Assembly (NCBI RefSeq): GCF_030812255.1
Contig: NZ_JAUSSH010000002.1
Span: 124,001-188,000 of the forward strand
Direction: 5' to 3'
Source: Paeniglutamicibacter psychrophenolicus
GTDB lineage: Bacteria > Actinomycetota > Actinomycetes > Actinomycetales > Micrococcaceae
DNA: 64,000 bases
The translations under genes were made by a program, and so were the position numbers. Position 1 is the first letter of the stretch. Every line of letters begins with the position of its first letter. Below, piece by piece: positions 16,420 to 25,509 of the stretch. The notes under the pieces are model-generated. The model worked only from the letters and a program-made list of their open reading frames with translations, was not told the DNA's origin and did no database searches.

Positions 16420-16833
16420 ATGGAAGAGAACATCGAATCGGCGCCGCGGATCGCCGGCGAGGAATTTTCGCGCGTGGCGCTGGCACCCGAGGCGGCCGGG
16501 CTGCTGCGCAAGCTCTGGGGCCAATACGGCCCGCTGATGTTCCACCAGTCAGGCGGCTGTTGCGACGGCTCCTCTCCCATGTGCTTCCCGGCCGGGGACT
16601 TCAAGACCGGGGACGCCGATGTGCTGCTGGGGACCTTCGCGCTGCCCGATGCGGACGGGGGTGTGCTGGGGGAACTGGATTTCTGGATGAGCCGCGAGCA
16701 ATTCGAGTACTGGAAACACACCAAGCTCACCGTCGACGTGGTGCCCGGGCGCGGATCGGGCTTCTCCGTGGAGGCACCCGAGGGCAAGCGCTTCCTGATC
16801 CGCAGCGAGATCATTCAGTTCCCCACGGTTTAG
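16420..16833 (+). CDS. DUF779 family protein, aldehyde dehydrogenase partner
   Basis: The 137-residue soluble protein has the DUF779 pattern: a conserved cysteine cluster (HQSGGCCDGSSPMCFPAGDF, near residues 42-61) followed by FWMSREQFEYWKHT and a C-terminal beta-rich end. GAGGGAGCAGGACC precedes ATG 16420. DUF779 proteins are repeatedly found next to acetaldehyde/aldehyde dehydrogenases, and the cysteine set suggests metal or redox binding, but no biochemical role is settled. Here it follows ALDH and ADH on the same strand, which supports a shared job. Confidence 0.85.
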   Translation: MEENIESAPRIAGEEFSRVALAPEAAGLLRKLWGQYGPLMFHQSGGCCDGSSPMCFPAGDFKTGDADVLLGTFALPDADGGVLGELDFWMSREQFEYWKHTKLTVDVVPGRGSGFSVEAPEGKRFLIRSEIIQFPTV

Positions 16834-16869
16834 CCGGTGTGGCGTCGCGGCCCGGCTTGAAGCGACCGC

Positions 16870-17304
16870 TCAGGGCCGTTCCCAGGGTTCGATGTCCCCT
16901 GCCACGGAGCGGAACGAGGGGTGCAGCTCCGGCGGATCGGCGCCGGCGAGGACCGCGTGGCGCTGCGCATCACGCACCGCCAGCTTGGCCAGCAGGTGTT
17001 CGCGTTCGTAGCCGATCTGGCCGGTTGTCACCGTGAGAGCGGGGACCATGCCCGCCGGCGGGCGCAGGATGAGGGCGCGGTTGAAGTTGTAGCCGCGCGC
17101 GTCGGCCTCCCGGGCCAGGCCCTCCAGGTAGTTCCCGACCGCCGCGAGCGGATCCTCGGTGGCCCGGAATCGTTGAAGCTGCGGATGGTTCCGGTAGCCG
17201 GCGGTCTTCCCGTCGAGCACTTTCTGCGCCAACAGGGTCTCGCGCCAGCAGGCGAGCAGGCCCTTGGTGTCCAGGTACGTTGGGTGCAGGCTCCAGAGTC
17301 GCAT
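16870..17304 (-). CDS. pyrimidine dimer DNA glycosylase / endonuclease V-like protein
   Basis: The 144-residue protein begins MRLWSLHPTYLDTKGLLACW and continues with LLAQKVLDGKTAGYRNHPQL, the pattern of the bacterial members of the T4 endonuclease V (Pyr_excise) family. These cut the glycosidic bond at UV-induced pyrimidine dimers and nick the strand. The T4 enzyme uses its N-terminal amine and a Glu; the positions cannot be aligned safely by eye. Length matches the family (about 140). It is convergent with the DUF779 gene and has no operon partner. Confidence 0.75.
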   Translation of the reverse strand: MRLWSLHPTYLDTKGLLACWRETLLAQKVLDGKTAGYRNHPQLQRFRATEDPLAAVGNYLEGLAREADARGYNFNRALILRPPAGMVPALTVTTGQIGYEREHLLAKLAVRDAQRHAVLAGADPPELHPSFRSVAGDIEPWERP

Positions 17305-17391
17305 CCGACCAGCCTAGCGGCGCAGGCGCTCCGGCGACCTGTGTGCTTCATGTTCTGCGCGCTTATCCCGCGCTCTGGTGCAATGGGATTC

Positions 17392-17823
17392 ATGAGTGAA
17401 AACCACGGTGCCGGCACCCCGGCGCCCATCGACATCGAATTGCAATTGCGCTGGTCCGACGAGGACGCGCTGGGACACGTGAACAACGCCCGCATCGTCA
17501 CGCTGATGGAGGAGGCGCGGCTGCGCTGGACCCAACCGCGCGGCAAGGCCGGCCGCTTCCCCCACGGCACCGTCGTGGCCTCGCTGAAGCTGGACTACCT
17601 GCGTCCGCTCCATTACCAGCCGACGATGGTCATCCAGCTGACCGTGGTGCGCATCGGCACCAAGTCCTTCTCCCTGCGGCACGTGGGCATCCAGGACGGA
17701 CAGCCGGTTTTTGACGGCACCACGGTGATGGTGCCGCTGGCCGAGGACAAGGTCTCCAGCCGTGCGCTCAACGAGCTCGAGCGCGCCTGGCTTGAAAGTG
17801 CTTTCGTCGAGGCCACCGCCTGA
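17392..17823 (+). CDS. hotdog-fold acyl-CoA thioesterase (4HBT family)
   Basis: The 143-residue protein carries the 4-hydroxybenzoyl-CoA thioesterase-type motif LRWSDEDALGHVNNARIVTLMEEARL. In it the conserved Asp and the following H-V-N-N helix form the hotdog active site. The beta-sheet region TVVASLKLDYLRPLHY and a MVIQLTVVRIGTKSFSLRH segment complete the fold. It hydrolyses an acyl-CoA; the substrate is not evident. ATG 17392 is used, and an ATG nine bases upstream (MGF) is an alternative. It is followed 160 bases later by the Wadjet operon, with no obvious link. Confidence 0.85.
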   Translation: MSENHGAGTPAPIDIELQLRWSDEDALGHVNNARIVTLMEEARLRWTQPRGKAGRFPHGTVVASLKLDYLRPLHYQPTMVIQLTVVRIGTKSFSLRHVGIQDGQPVFDGTTVMVPLAEDKVSSRALNELERAWLESAFVEATA

Positions 17824-17983
17824 TACCGATTCGACACTGCTCAGAGCCGCGGGGCCGGAGGCTCGACCTCGGCAGGCCGTGCCACGGGGACGACCCGTCG
17901 CCGATGGTCCCTATGATGGTGGGAGGCAGGCTGCGCGGCCGCGGGGAGCGCAGCCGGATCGTTGAGGGAAGAGGGTCAAGGAC

Positions 17984-19426
17984 GTGGACTACTACGCCAT
18001 TCAGGGACTGCGGGAAAACCACCCGGGGTGGGCCCTGCTGCGCGCCGACCACGCCCCGCTGCTCGTGGCCTTCTTCGCCGCGGCCTTCATCGAGCCAAAC
18101 CGCCGCAACATCCCGCGCCGCGAACTGATCGACGCGCTCGAAGACGTGCTGTTCATGGTCCGCGATGAGCAGGGAGAGGCCGCCTTCCCGCGCAGCGCCG
18201 CCGAATACCTGGACAACTGGGCGGCCCCGGAGAAGGCCTGGCTGCGGAAGTTCTACATCGAGAACCAGGACGACCCGATCTTCGATCTGACTCCCACCAC
18301 CGAAGACGCGGTGCGCTGGGTCCAGTCGCTGCAGGGGCGGGAATTCGTGGCCACCCAGTCGAGGCTGACCGGGATCTTCGCGCTGCTCAAGGCCCTGGTC
18401 CAGGGATCGGAAACCGACCCGGAGGTCCGGCTGGCCCTGCTGGAGGCCGAACGATCCGCCATCGACGCGAAGATCGAGGCCGTCGCGGCCGGGGACATGC
18501 CGGTGATGACCGGTCCCGAGGCGCTTGACCACTACCAGCAGCTGCGCGCCCAGGCCCAGGACCTGCTCTCGGACTTCCGCGAGGTCGAGGCGAACTTCCG
18601 CGACCTGGACCGCAAGGTCCGCGAACGCATCGCCACCTGGGAAGGCAGCCAGGGGGAGTTGCTCGATGCGATCTTCACCAACCAGGAGGACATCTCCGGT
18701 TCCCTGCAGGGGCGCACCTTCCAGGGGTTCTGGGACTACCTGATGTCCCCGGCCCAGCGCGCGGAACTCTCCGACCTGCTGGAAAAGGCCACGAAGATCC
18801 CCACGCTGGAGCGCGTGGAGGGACTGGGGGAGATCGTGAACCTGCAGCGCGACTGGCTGCCCGCCGTCGAACAGACCCAGGGCACCGTCCGCCGGCTCTC
18901 CTCGCAGATGCGCCGGCTGCTGGATGACAAGGTCTTCCTGGAGAACAAGCGCATCATGCAGCTGATCCGCAGCATCGAATCCAACGCGCTGGCGTTGCGC
19001 AACGACCCGCCGGCCGGGATCGTCGCGCAGATCCCGGCGCAGCAGGCGGAGATCTCGCTGCCCTTCGAGCGCCCGCTCTACAAGCCAGGGACCCAGGTGG
19101 TCATCGACGATGCGGTGGCGCTCGCCGAGGACACCGAGGTCGATTCCAGCGCGCTCTTCGACCAGTTCTACGTCGACCGGGCCGAGCTCCAATCCAACAT
19201 CGACGATGTCCTGGGACAGCTGCAGCAGGCGAGCCTGGGACAGGTCCTCGACGTGCACCCGCTGGAAAAGGGCCTGGCCGAAATCGTCACCTATTTCCAG
19301 ATCGCCGCCGAAACCCGGTGGGCGGGCATCGACGAGTCGCGCACCCAGACACTGTCCTGGAACACGGGCGCCGGGGCGCGGCGCGAAGCCACCGTGGAAC
19401 ACGTAACCTTTGTGAGGCCCGAATGA
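17984..19426 (+). CDS. jetA: Wadjet anti-plasmid system protein JetA (DUF3375)
   Basis: The 480-residue protein matches DUF3375/JetA, the MukF-like kleisin of the Wadjet SMC complex that recognises and cuts small circular DNA. It starts GTG 17984 with MDYYAIQGLRENHPGWALLR, then a winged-helix-like region (PRRELIDALEDVLFMVRDE), a long helical middle with heptad-like stretches (about residues 130-230), and a C-terminal segment (LYKPGTQVVIDDAVALAEDT). Length is normal. Its stop overlaps the jetB start in ATGA, showing translational coupling. The gene order jetA-B-C-D is that of type I Wadjet and all four genes are open and full length. Confidence 0.93.
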   Translation: MDYYAIQGLRENHPGWALLRADHAPLLVAFFAAAFIEPNRRNIPRRELIDALEDVLFMVRDEQGEAAFPRSAAEYLDNWAAPEKAWLRKFYIENQDDPIFDLTPTTEDAVRWVQSLQGREFVATQSRLTGIFALLKALVQGSETDPEVRLALLEAERSAIDAKIEAVAAGDMPVMTGPEALDHYQQLRAQAQDLLSDFREVEANFRDLDRKVRERIATWEGSQGELLDAIFTNQEDISGSLQGRTFQGFWDYLMSPAQRAELSDLLEKATKIPTLERVEGLGEIVNLQRDWLPAVEQTQGTVRRLSSQMRRLLDDKVFLENKRIMQLIRSIESNALALRNDPPAGIVAQIPAQQAEISLPFERPLYKPGTQVVIDDAVALAEDTEVDSSALFDQFYVDRAELQSNIDDVLGQLQQASLGQVLDVHPLEKGLAEIVTYFQIAAETRWAGIDESRTQTLSWNTGAGARREATVEHVTFVRPE

Positions 19427-20064
19427 AAACGCACGACGCACTGCCCTTCGAGATGGACGCCGATGCGGGCGCGGACCTGGCGGCGGGCGCCCCGGCGACG
19501 TCCGATTCCCTGTCCCTGGTGCTCACCCACCTGCTCAAGGGCGTGGTCTACCGGGAAGCCGACGCCAAGCTGTGGCAGGCGCTGGGGGAGAACATCGCCA
19601 CGGCCCGCGACTATGTTGCGGTGCTCGGCCTCGAGCTCTTCCACGACGACATCGAGGGCTACGCGTTCCTGCGCTCGAACCAGGAGGAGGACTCCAACCT
19701 GCCGCGGCTGGTTGCCCGGCGGCAGCTGACCTTCCACGTCTCCTTGCTGCTGGCCCTGTTGCGGGTGCGGCTGGCCGAGTTCGACCAGCAAACCTCCGAA
19801 ACCCGACTGGTGATGAACCGCGAGCAGATCGCGGAAATGGTCTCGGTGTTCATGCCCGAAACCAGCAACGAGGTGCGCCTCTTCGACCAGCTGAACACGT
19901 CCATCAAGAAGGTCGCCGAGCTGGGCTTCCTGCGCAAGATGCGCGGCACCGATGACAGCTACGAGGTGCAGCGGATCATCAAGGCATTCGTGGATGCCCA
20001 ATGGCTCAACGAGCTCGATGCGCGGCTGGCCGACTACCGCACGGCCCTGGAGGGACAGGAATGA
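19423..20064 (+). CDS. jetB: Wadjet protein JetB (DUF4194)
   Basis: The 213-residue protein is the MukE-like KITE partner of Wadjet, DUF4194. It is a two winged-helix protein with SLSLVLTHLLKGVVYREAD near the N-terminus, then FLRSNQEEDSNLPRLVARRQ and MNREQIAEMVSVFMPETSNE. An ATG in the jetA stop overlap (19423) is used; an earlier in-frame start would lie inside jetA and add unrelated sequence. It helps load JetC on DNA together with JetA. Its own stop again overlaps the next start in ATGA. Confidence 0.92.
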   Translation: MKTHDALPFEMDADAGADLAAGAPATSDSLSLVLTHLLKGVVYREADAKLWQALGENIATARDYVAVLGLELFHDDIEGYAFLRSNQEEDSNLPRLVARRQLTFHVSLLLALLRVRLAEFDQQTSETRLVMNREQIAEMVSVFMPETSNEVRLFDQLNTSIKKVAELGFLRKMRGTDDSYEVQRIIKAFVDAQWLNELDARLADYRTALEGQE

Positions 20065-23000
20065 ACCAGATGGATGTTTTCGGCGGCCAGGACTCGCTCT
20101 TTGGGCAAGACCAGGACATGCTCCTGGCCGAATCTCCCCGGGGACCCCGGGAACAAGGCGGCAACGGACGGGGACCGGATGCGGCGGGAGGAAGCCAGCC
20201 CGCCGCCGGCCCCGCGGTTGCCGCGGCACCGGTGCCGCACACCGAGGCCTTCGAGTTCGAGGGCCTGGAGCCCGGATTCCGCCTGCGCAGGCTGGAGATC
20301 CTGAACTGGGGCACCTTCGACTCGGCGGTGCGCCGCTTCATCCTGGACGGGAAAAACTCCCTGCTCACCGGGGACATCGGCTCCGGCAAGTCCACGGTGG
20401 TCGATGCGATCACCACGCTGCTGTTGCCGGCGCACCGGATCGAGTTCAACAAGGCCGCGGGCGCGCAGAAGAAGGAACGCAGCCTCATGTCCTATGTGCG
20501 CGGCTTCCACAAGTCCGAACGTGGCGGTGGCGAGTCCTCCAAGCCGGTCGCGCTGCGCAAGCCCGGCTCCTACACCGTGGTCATGGGCGTGTTCGCCAAC
20601 GCGGAAATGGGCAAGGACGTCACCCTGGCCCTCACGCTGTGGGCCACGCAGGAGGCCGGCCAGCCCAACCGCTTCTACTCGCTGGCCGAGTCCGAACAGT
20701 CGATCGCCGGGGATTTTGCGAACTTCGGCGGGGACCCGCTCAAGCTCAAGCGCCGGCTGCGCGGCACGGACAGGGTCAAGGTCTTTGACACCTTCGACGG
20801 CTACGAGTCGGAGTTCAAGCGCCAGTTCGGGATCACCGGGTCCCAGGCCATGGACCTGTTCCACCGCACGGTGTCGATGAAGCAGGTGGAAAACATCACC
20901 AGCTTCGTGCGCACCAACATGCTTGACGACGACGACATTGCAGGGCGGCTGAAAAACCTGATCCTGCACTTCGACGATTTGAAGAAGGCGCACGACGCGG
21001 TGCGCCGGGCCAAGGACCAGATCGAGATGCTCATCCCGGTGCGCGAGCATTCACACAAGCACCGCGAACTGGATTCGCAGGAGAGAACCAGCCGGGCCCT
21101 GCGCGACGAGCTGACCCCGTGGTTCATGTCCCGGCAGCTGCAACTGGGCCTGGAACACCGGTCGGAGCTCGAGCGCACCGCGGCGCGCCTGGCCCGCGAA
21201 TCGGAGGCCAAGAAGGGCCAGGCGGCCACGGCCCAGGAGCAGCTGGCCACCATCCGCGAGGACATCCGCATCCAAGGTGGCGGCCGGCTCGCGGCCATCG
21301 ATTCCGAGATCCACGCCGCGCGGACCGCGCTCGGGCAGCAGAAGGCCAAGGCCGACTTCTACGCCGGGTCCGCGGCGCTGCTGGGTCTGCTCCCGGTCCG
21401 CGACCAGGTCGACTTCGACGCGAACACGGCGGCGCTGCCGGAGGCGACAGCGCGGCTGGCCCGGGAAACGGCGGAGCTGAACCGGGACCACGGCATGTTG
21501 CTGGGCCAGATACGGGAAGCCGCCGAGGAGGAATCCTCGCTGAAGGAGGAACACGCTTCCCTGCAGGCACGCCAAAACCTGCTGCCGCGCGAGCAACTGG
21601 AAATCCGCCACAGGCTCTGCGCGGCGACCGGGATCGAGGAATCCGACCTCCCGTACATCGGCGAATTGCTGCGCGTGCGTCCCGGCGAACAACTGTGGGA
21701 GGGCGCCGCGGAGCTGACGCTGCGCGGATTCGCGCTCTCGCTGCTGGTGCCCCAGCAGCATTACACGGCGGTGTCCGGCTGGGTGGATGCGAACAACCTG
21801 CGTGGCCGGCTGGTCTACCGGAAGGTCGATGCCCAGCCGGTGCCCGCCGTGGAACAGCGGGCCGGGACGTTGGCGTCCAAGATCGAGATCAAGGCGGGCA
21901 CGCACTTCCGCGCCTATCTGGCCGCGGAGCTGAACAAGCGCTTCGACCACCAATGCTGCGAGTCGCTGGAGGACTTCCGCCGCCACCCGCGCGCGGTGAC
22001 GCCCAACGGGCAGCTGAAGACCGGAGGCGGGCGGCACGAAAAGGACGACCGCCCCTCGCGCCGGGACCGCCGCAACTACGTGTTGGGCTGGGACAACCAC
22101 GAGAAGATGGGCATGGTCCGTCGGCTCATGGAGGAGGCCGCGGCCAAGCGAGTGGGCTTCGAGCGGCGCGTGGCTTCGGTGTTGGAGGAACTCGGCGCAC
22201 TCGGCCTGGCCCAACGTGCGGTGGGCACGGTGGAAGGCGTCAAGTCCTTTGCGGAGATCGGCTGGCAACTCACGGCACGGGACATCGACAAGCTCGAAGC
22301 GGAGCACCTGGAACTGTCCAGCGCCAACGACCAGCTCTCGCTGCTGGCCACCAAGGAGGCCGAGCTGGTGCTGGGCCTGAAGAAGCTGCAGGACCAATCC
22401 GACGAGCTGGGCAAGCGCATCGGGCGCAACGAGCAGGCCGCCGAGGACATCGCGTCAGACATCGCCGGGTGCCGCGAGGCCCTGGACCACACGCCGGCCA
22501 CCACCGAGGCGGCGGTGCTCGGCGAGCTGGCCCGGTTGACGGCCGAGGCGCTGGGGGCGGCCGAACTGAGCTACCGCAACACCACGACCACCGAGCGGGC
22601 CGTGCGCGAGCAGCTGACCAACCGCATCGATGCGCTGAACAAGCAGGTCATCCGGGCCGGGGAAAACACGCTGAACAGGATGTCTGCGTTCCGGGCCAAG
22701 TACCCGGAGGAATGCACGGACATCGACAATTCGCTGGCCGCCGCCGACGAATTCGTGGCGCTGCTCGAACGGCTGCAGCGCGATGACCTGCCGCGTTTTG
22801 CCACCCGCTTCAAGGAAGCACTGAACCAGAACACCATCAACGAGATCGTGGCATTCAACGCGTTCCTCGACGCGCGCAAGACCGACATCACCGGCCGCAT
22901 CGGGCAGATCAACGCGTCCCTGTCGCAGATCGAGTACAACACCGGACGGCACATCCTGCTCGAGCACGACAACACCGCGGACCCGGAAATCCGCGAGTTC

Positions 23001-23597
23001 ATCGTGGATCTGCGGGCCTGCTCGGAAGGGACGCTGGGGGAATCCGAGCAGTACTCGGAGCTGAAGTTCGCCCAGGTCTCCAAGCTGGTGGAACGCTTCC
23101 GCGGCCGCGACGGGCTGACCAGCCTGGATGCGCGCTGGACGGCGAAGGTCACCGACGTGCGCAACTGGTTCACCTTCAGCGCCTCGGAACGCTGGACCGA
23201 GACCGGCGAGGAATTCGAGCACTTCACCGATTCGGGGGGCAAGTCCGGCGGGCAGAAGGAAAAGCTGGCGTACACCATCCTCGCCGCCGCCCTGGCATTC
23301 CAGTTCGGGCTCGGCGGGCGCAAGACCGGCAAGGCCGAGGCCAAGCGGAACTTCAGGTTCGTGGTGATCGACGAGGCCTTCGGCCGGGGCTCGGATGCCT
23401 CCGCACGCTACGGGCTGGAGCTCTTCCAGCGACTGAAACTGCAGCTGCTGATCGTCACGCCGCTGCAGAAGATCCACGTCATCGAACCCTTCGTGGCGCA
23501 CGTCGGATTCGTGGACAACCCCTCCGGGAAGGCCTCGCACCTGCGGAACATGACCATTGCCGAATACCGGGCGGCCAAGGAACTCCGTGGCAACTAA
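20061..23597 (+). CDS. jetC: Wadjet SMC-like ATPase JetC
   Basis: The 1178-residue MukB-like SMC ATPase is the motor of Wadjet and extrudes DNA loops. Walker A is GDIGSGKST at 104-112. A long coiled-coil arm occupies roughly 340-1000 with a hinge-like centre (about 540-640). The ABC signature GGKSGGQKEKLAY lies near 1057, and Walker B VVIDEAFGRGSD near 1100. All catalytic elements are intact. ATG 20061 in the ATGA overlap with jetB is chosen; an in-frame ATG 60 bases upstream lies within jetB. The first 65 residues are a Gly/Pro/Gln-rich tail. Its end overlaps jetD by 11 bases. Confidence 0.94.
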   Translation: MNQMDVFGGQDSLFGQDQDMLLAESPRGPREQGGNGRGPDAAGGSQPAAGPAVAAAPVPHTEAFEFEGLEPGFRLRRLEILNWGTFDSAVRRFILDGKNSLLTGDIGSGKSTVVDAITTLLLPAHRIEFNKAAGAQKKERSLMSYVRGFHKSERGGGESSKPVALRKPGSYTVVMGVFANAEMGKDVTLALTLWATQEAGQPNRFYSLAESEQSIAGDFANFGGDPLKLKRRLRGTDRVKVFDTFDGYESEFKRQFGITGSQAMDLFHRTVSMKQVENITSFVRTNMLDDDDIAGRLKNLILHFDDLKKAHDAVRRAKDQIEMLIPVREHSHKHRELDSQERTSRALRDELTPWFMSRQLQLGLEHRSELERTAARLARESEAKKGQAATAQEQLATIREDIRIQGGGRLAAIDSEIHAARTALGQQKAKADFYAGSAALLGLLPVRDQVDFDANTAALPEATARLARETAELNRDHGMLLGQIREAAEEESSLKEEHASLQARQNLLPREQLEIRHRLCAATGIEESDLPYIGELLRVRPGEQLWEGAAELTLRGFALSLLVPQQHYTAVSGWVDANNLRGRLVYRKVDAQPVPAVEQRAGTLASKIEIKAGTHFRAYLAAELNKRFDHQCCESLEDFRRHPRAVTPNGQLKTGGGRHEKDDRPSRRDRRNYVLGWDNHEKMGMVRRLMEEAAAKRVGFERRVASVLEELGALGLAQRAVGTVEGVKSFAEIGWQLTARDIDKLEAEHLELSSANDQLSLLATKEAELVLGLKKLQDQSDELGKRIGRNEQAAEDIASDIAGCREALDHTPATTEAAVLGELARLTAEALGAAELSYRNTTTTERAVREQLTNRIDALNKQVIRAGENTLNRMSAFRAKYPEECTDIDNSLAAADEFVALLERLQRDDLPRFATRFKEALNQNTINEIVAFNAFLDARKTDITGRIGQINASLSQIEYNTGRHILLEHDNTADPEIREFIVDLRACSEGTLGESEQYSELKFAQVSKLVERFRGRDGLTSLDARWTAKVTDVRNWFTFSASERWTETGEEFEHFTDSGGKSGGQKEKLAYTILAAALAFQFGLGGRKTGKAEAKRNFRFVVIDEAFGRGSDASARYGLELFQRLKLQLLIVTPLQKIHVIEPFVAHVGFVDNPSGKASHLRNMTIAEYRAAKELRGN

Positions 23598-24792
23598 GGC
23601 TGTGCTCTGGACGGACACGGCGGGGTTGCGGGCCGCGTGCATGAAATCCTGGGACCGCGGGGAACTGCTGCGCGAATTGCTGGAGCCCTCGGGCGCCTAT
23701 CCGCGCCGGCGCGCCCTGAAATCGCCAAGCGCCGGGGAATTGCGCCAGCGCTTTGCCGAGGCGCGGGACTGGGTCGCCGGGCTGCGGGCCGGGGCCGGGG
23801 CCGGGCACTACCGCATTGAAAGCAGGAGCATCGGGCACCAGAGCATCGGCGCGAACGACGTTCCGCAGGCTGCGTGGTTCGACTCGGTCGAGGACGAGAT
23901 CGCCTTTGTGGGCAAGGGCAGGGAATCTGCCGTGTTCCTGAAATTCGCCGCTGAGCTCGAAGCGGCGGAATCCGGCCTTCGCCCGTGGGTGCTGGCCAGG
24001 CCGTTCCAGCTCCTGGCGCTGGGAAATGATGCCCTGGTGGTCGCCAAGGTGGCGCGTTGGCTGGCGGAAAATCCGGAGCCGGGCATCTACGTGCGCCAGC
24101 TCGCCTTGGCCGGCGTGCACACCAAATTCGTGGAAAGGCACATACAAGCCATCGACGAGATGGCTGCGGTCCTTGCGGGCGTCGAGGCGCCACGAAGCTC
24201 CACGATGAAGTCGTTCAGGGCGCGGCACGGCTTTACGACCGAGCCGGATAAGGTGCGCATGCGCGCGCTGCCAGCGATCCTGAATGCGCCGGGCGGGGCC
24301 GAGGATGTGGAGATCCCCGCCGAGGCCTTCGGGAAGCTGGCACTGGAGGTGACGACCGTGATCGTCACGGAGAACAAGACGAACTTCCTCGCGCTGCCGT
24401 TGATGCCCGATACGTTGGTTGTCTTTGGCGGTGGCTATGGTTTCAGTGGACTGGGCGCCGCCGGCTGGGTGCGCGATTGCGACGTCGTGTACTGGGGGGA
24501 TATGGACACGCACGGCTTTGCCATTCTGAACCAGCTGCGTTCGCACCACCCGCACGTTCGCAGCGTCTTGATGGACCAGGAAACGCTCATGGACCACCGT
24601 GCTTTCTGGGGTGTGGAGGCAAGCCCGTCGAAGGGCACCCTCGTCCACCTGGATGCGGCCGAGGCGGAGCTCTTCGGCGAACTGGCCTCGGGCATCCATG
24701 GGGAGCGGATCCGGTTGGAACAGGAGCAGGTCAACTGGTCCTATGCGCTGGCACGCATCGGCATTGCCTGCGGGTGGGACACCGCGGACTGA
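23587..24792 (+). CDS. jetD: Wadjet nuclease JetD (DUF3322-DUF2220, TOPRIM)
   Basis: The 401-residue protein is the topoisomerase VI-related nuclease of Wadjet that cleaves the DNA captured by JetABC. The N-terminal half is DUF3322 (arm) and the C-terminal half DUF2220 with a TOPRIM fold. The TOPRIM acid is in VTENKTNFLALP near 260, and the D-x-D is in YWGDMDTHGFAILNQL near 305. GTG 23587 overlaps the jetC stop by 11 bases; an earlier in-frame ATG lies further inside jetC. All TOPRIM acids are kept, so the system looks active. It is convergent with a two-HTH gene 30 bases away. Confidence 0.93.
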   Translation: MATKAVLWTDTAGLRAACMKSWDRGELLRELLEPSGAYPRRRALKSPSAGELRQRFAEARDWVAGLRAGAGAGHYRIESRSIGHQSIGANDVPQAAWFDSVEDEIAFVGKGRESAVFLKFAAELEAAESGLRPWVLARPFQLLALGNDALVVAKVARWLAENPEPGIYVRQLALAGVHTKFVERHIQAIDEMAAVLAGVEAPRSSTMKSFRARHGFTTEPDKVRMRALPAILNAPGGAEDVEIPAEAFGKLALEVTTVIVTENKTNFLALPLMPDTLVVFGGGYGFSGLGAAGWVRDCDVVYWGDMDTHGFAILNQLRSHHPHVRSVLMDQETLMDHRAFWGVEASPSKGTLVHLDAAEAELFGELASGIHGERIRLEQEQVNWSYALARIGIACGWDTAD

Positions 24793-24822
24793 CGGCAAGT
24801 CAGTCTGCTCGCAATGCCTTCT

Positions 24823-25455
24823 CTACATTGCGGCCGACAGTCGCCAAATCCGGAGGGCTGTCGGTTCGATATTCAAGATGCGGAGAATTCTGCGACTCGG
24901 CGTGGGCGAAGATAAACGTATTGCGCGTTCAATCTTCCTCAAGTCCTCAATGGGTACGCCAGCCTTGCCAGGCAGTTCGGTCTGGGTGAGGCCTTGAATC
25001 AGGCGCTCTGAGGAGACAACGTCCGCCAGGTCTTCTGGCTTGCGGAGGTACTCTTCCTGCGGGCGATGCAGAGCCTCCATGACGTATGCGGCGTTGCCGG
25101 CGAGGGCGTGATCGACCAGATTGGTGCCGAAGTTCAGAGGGCCTGAATTCTTCCCGCCCCACCAATCGACAAGCATTGCTGCAGGATTATCGGAGGCGCG
25201 CAGTTCGGCGATGCGCTTGGCTGTGCGCTTGCGGTCCTGACCCGTCAAGCCAGTGAGGCTTCGGTTATGCAGTGCCCGGGAAAGAATCAAGCGTGAATGT
25301 TCGGACAGCGGCCGGCGCAAGGCGCGGCGGAGTTCGAGGTCATCGATCTGCCAGATGCGCCCGACCTTGTGGGCCCTGAGTTTGCCTTGCTGGATCAGGG
25401 CGCGCACGCGTCGCTCGGTCACACCGAGTACTTTGCTGGCTTCCCGAACGCCCAT
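24823..25455 (-). CDS. DNA-binding protein with two helix-turn-helix regions
   Basis: The 210-residue protein has an excisionase/MerR-like helix-turn-helix at the N-terminus (GVREASKVLGVTERRVRALI, then GKLRAHKVGRIWQIDD). A second, Xre-like region lies near the C-terminus (SSERLIQGLTQTELPGKAGV, then IEDLRKIERAIR). The middle (about 65-135) is helical and unassigned. It ends 30 bases from jetD on the opposite strand and has no toxin-like partner on either side. It could be an antitoxin-like regulator that lost its mate, or a regulator of the Wadjet locus. The ribosome site before ATG 25455 is weak. Confidence 0.6.
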   Translation of the reverse strand: MGVREASKVLGVTERRVRALIQQGKLRAHKVGRIWQIDDLELRRALRRPLSEHSRLILSRALHNRSLTGLTGQDRKRTAKRIAELRASDNPAAMLVDWWGGKNSGPLNFGTNLVDHALAGNAAYVMEALHRPQEEYLRKPEDLADVVSSERLIQGLTQTELPGKAGVPIEDLRKIERAIRLSSPTPSRRILRILNIEPTALRIWRLSAAM

Positions 25456-25509
25456 GACACAAGTATGCCGATGGCGCCGCGGTGCCGAAGGAGAATGACC
25501 TCCGGATGG

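Noticed and set aside
17984-24792. Reading the jetABCD cluster as a chromosomal MukBEF condensin
   Set aside because: The presence of the TOPRIM protein JetD and of DUF3375/DUF4194 partners marks it as Wadjet.
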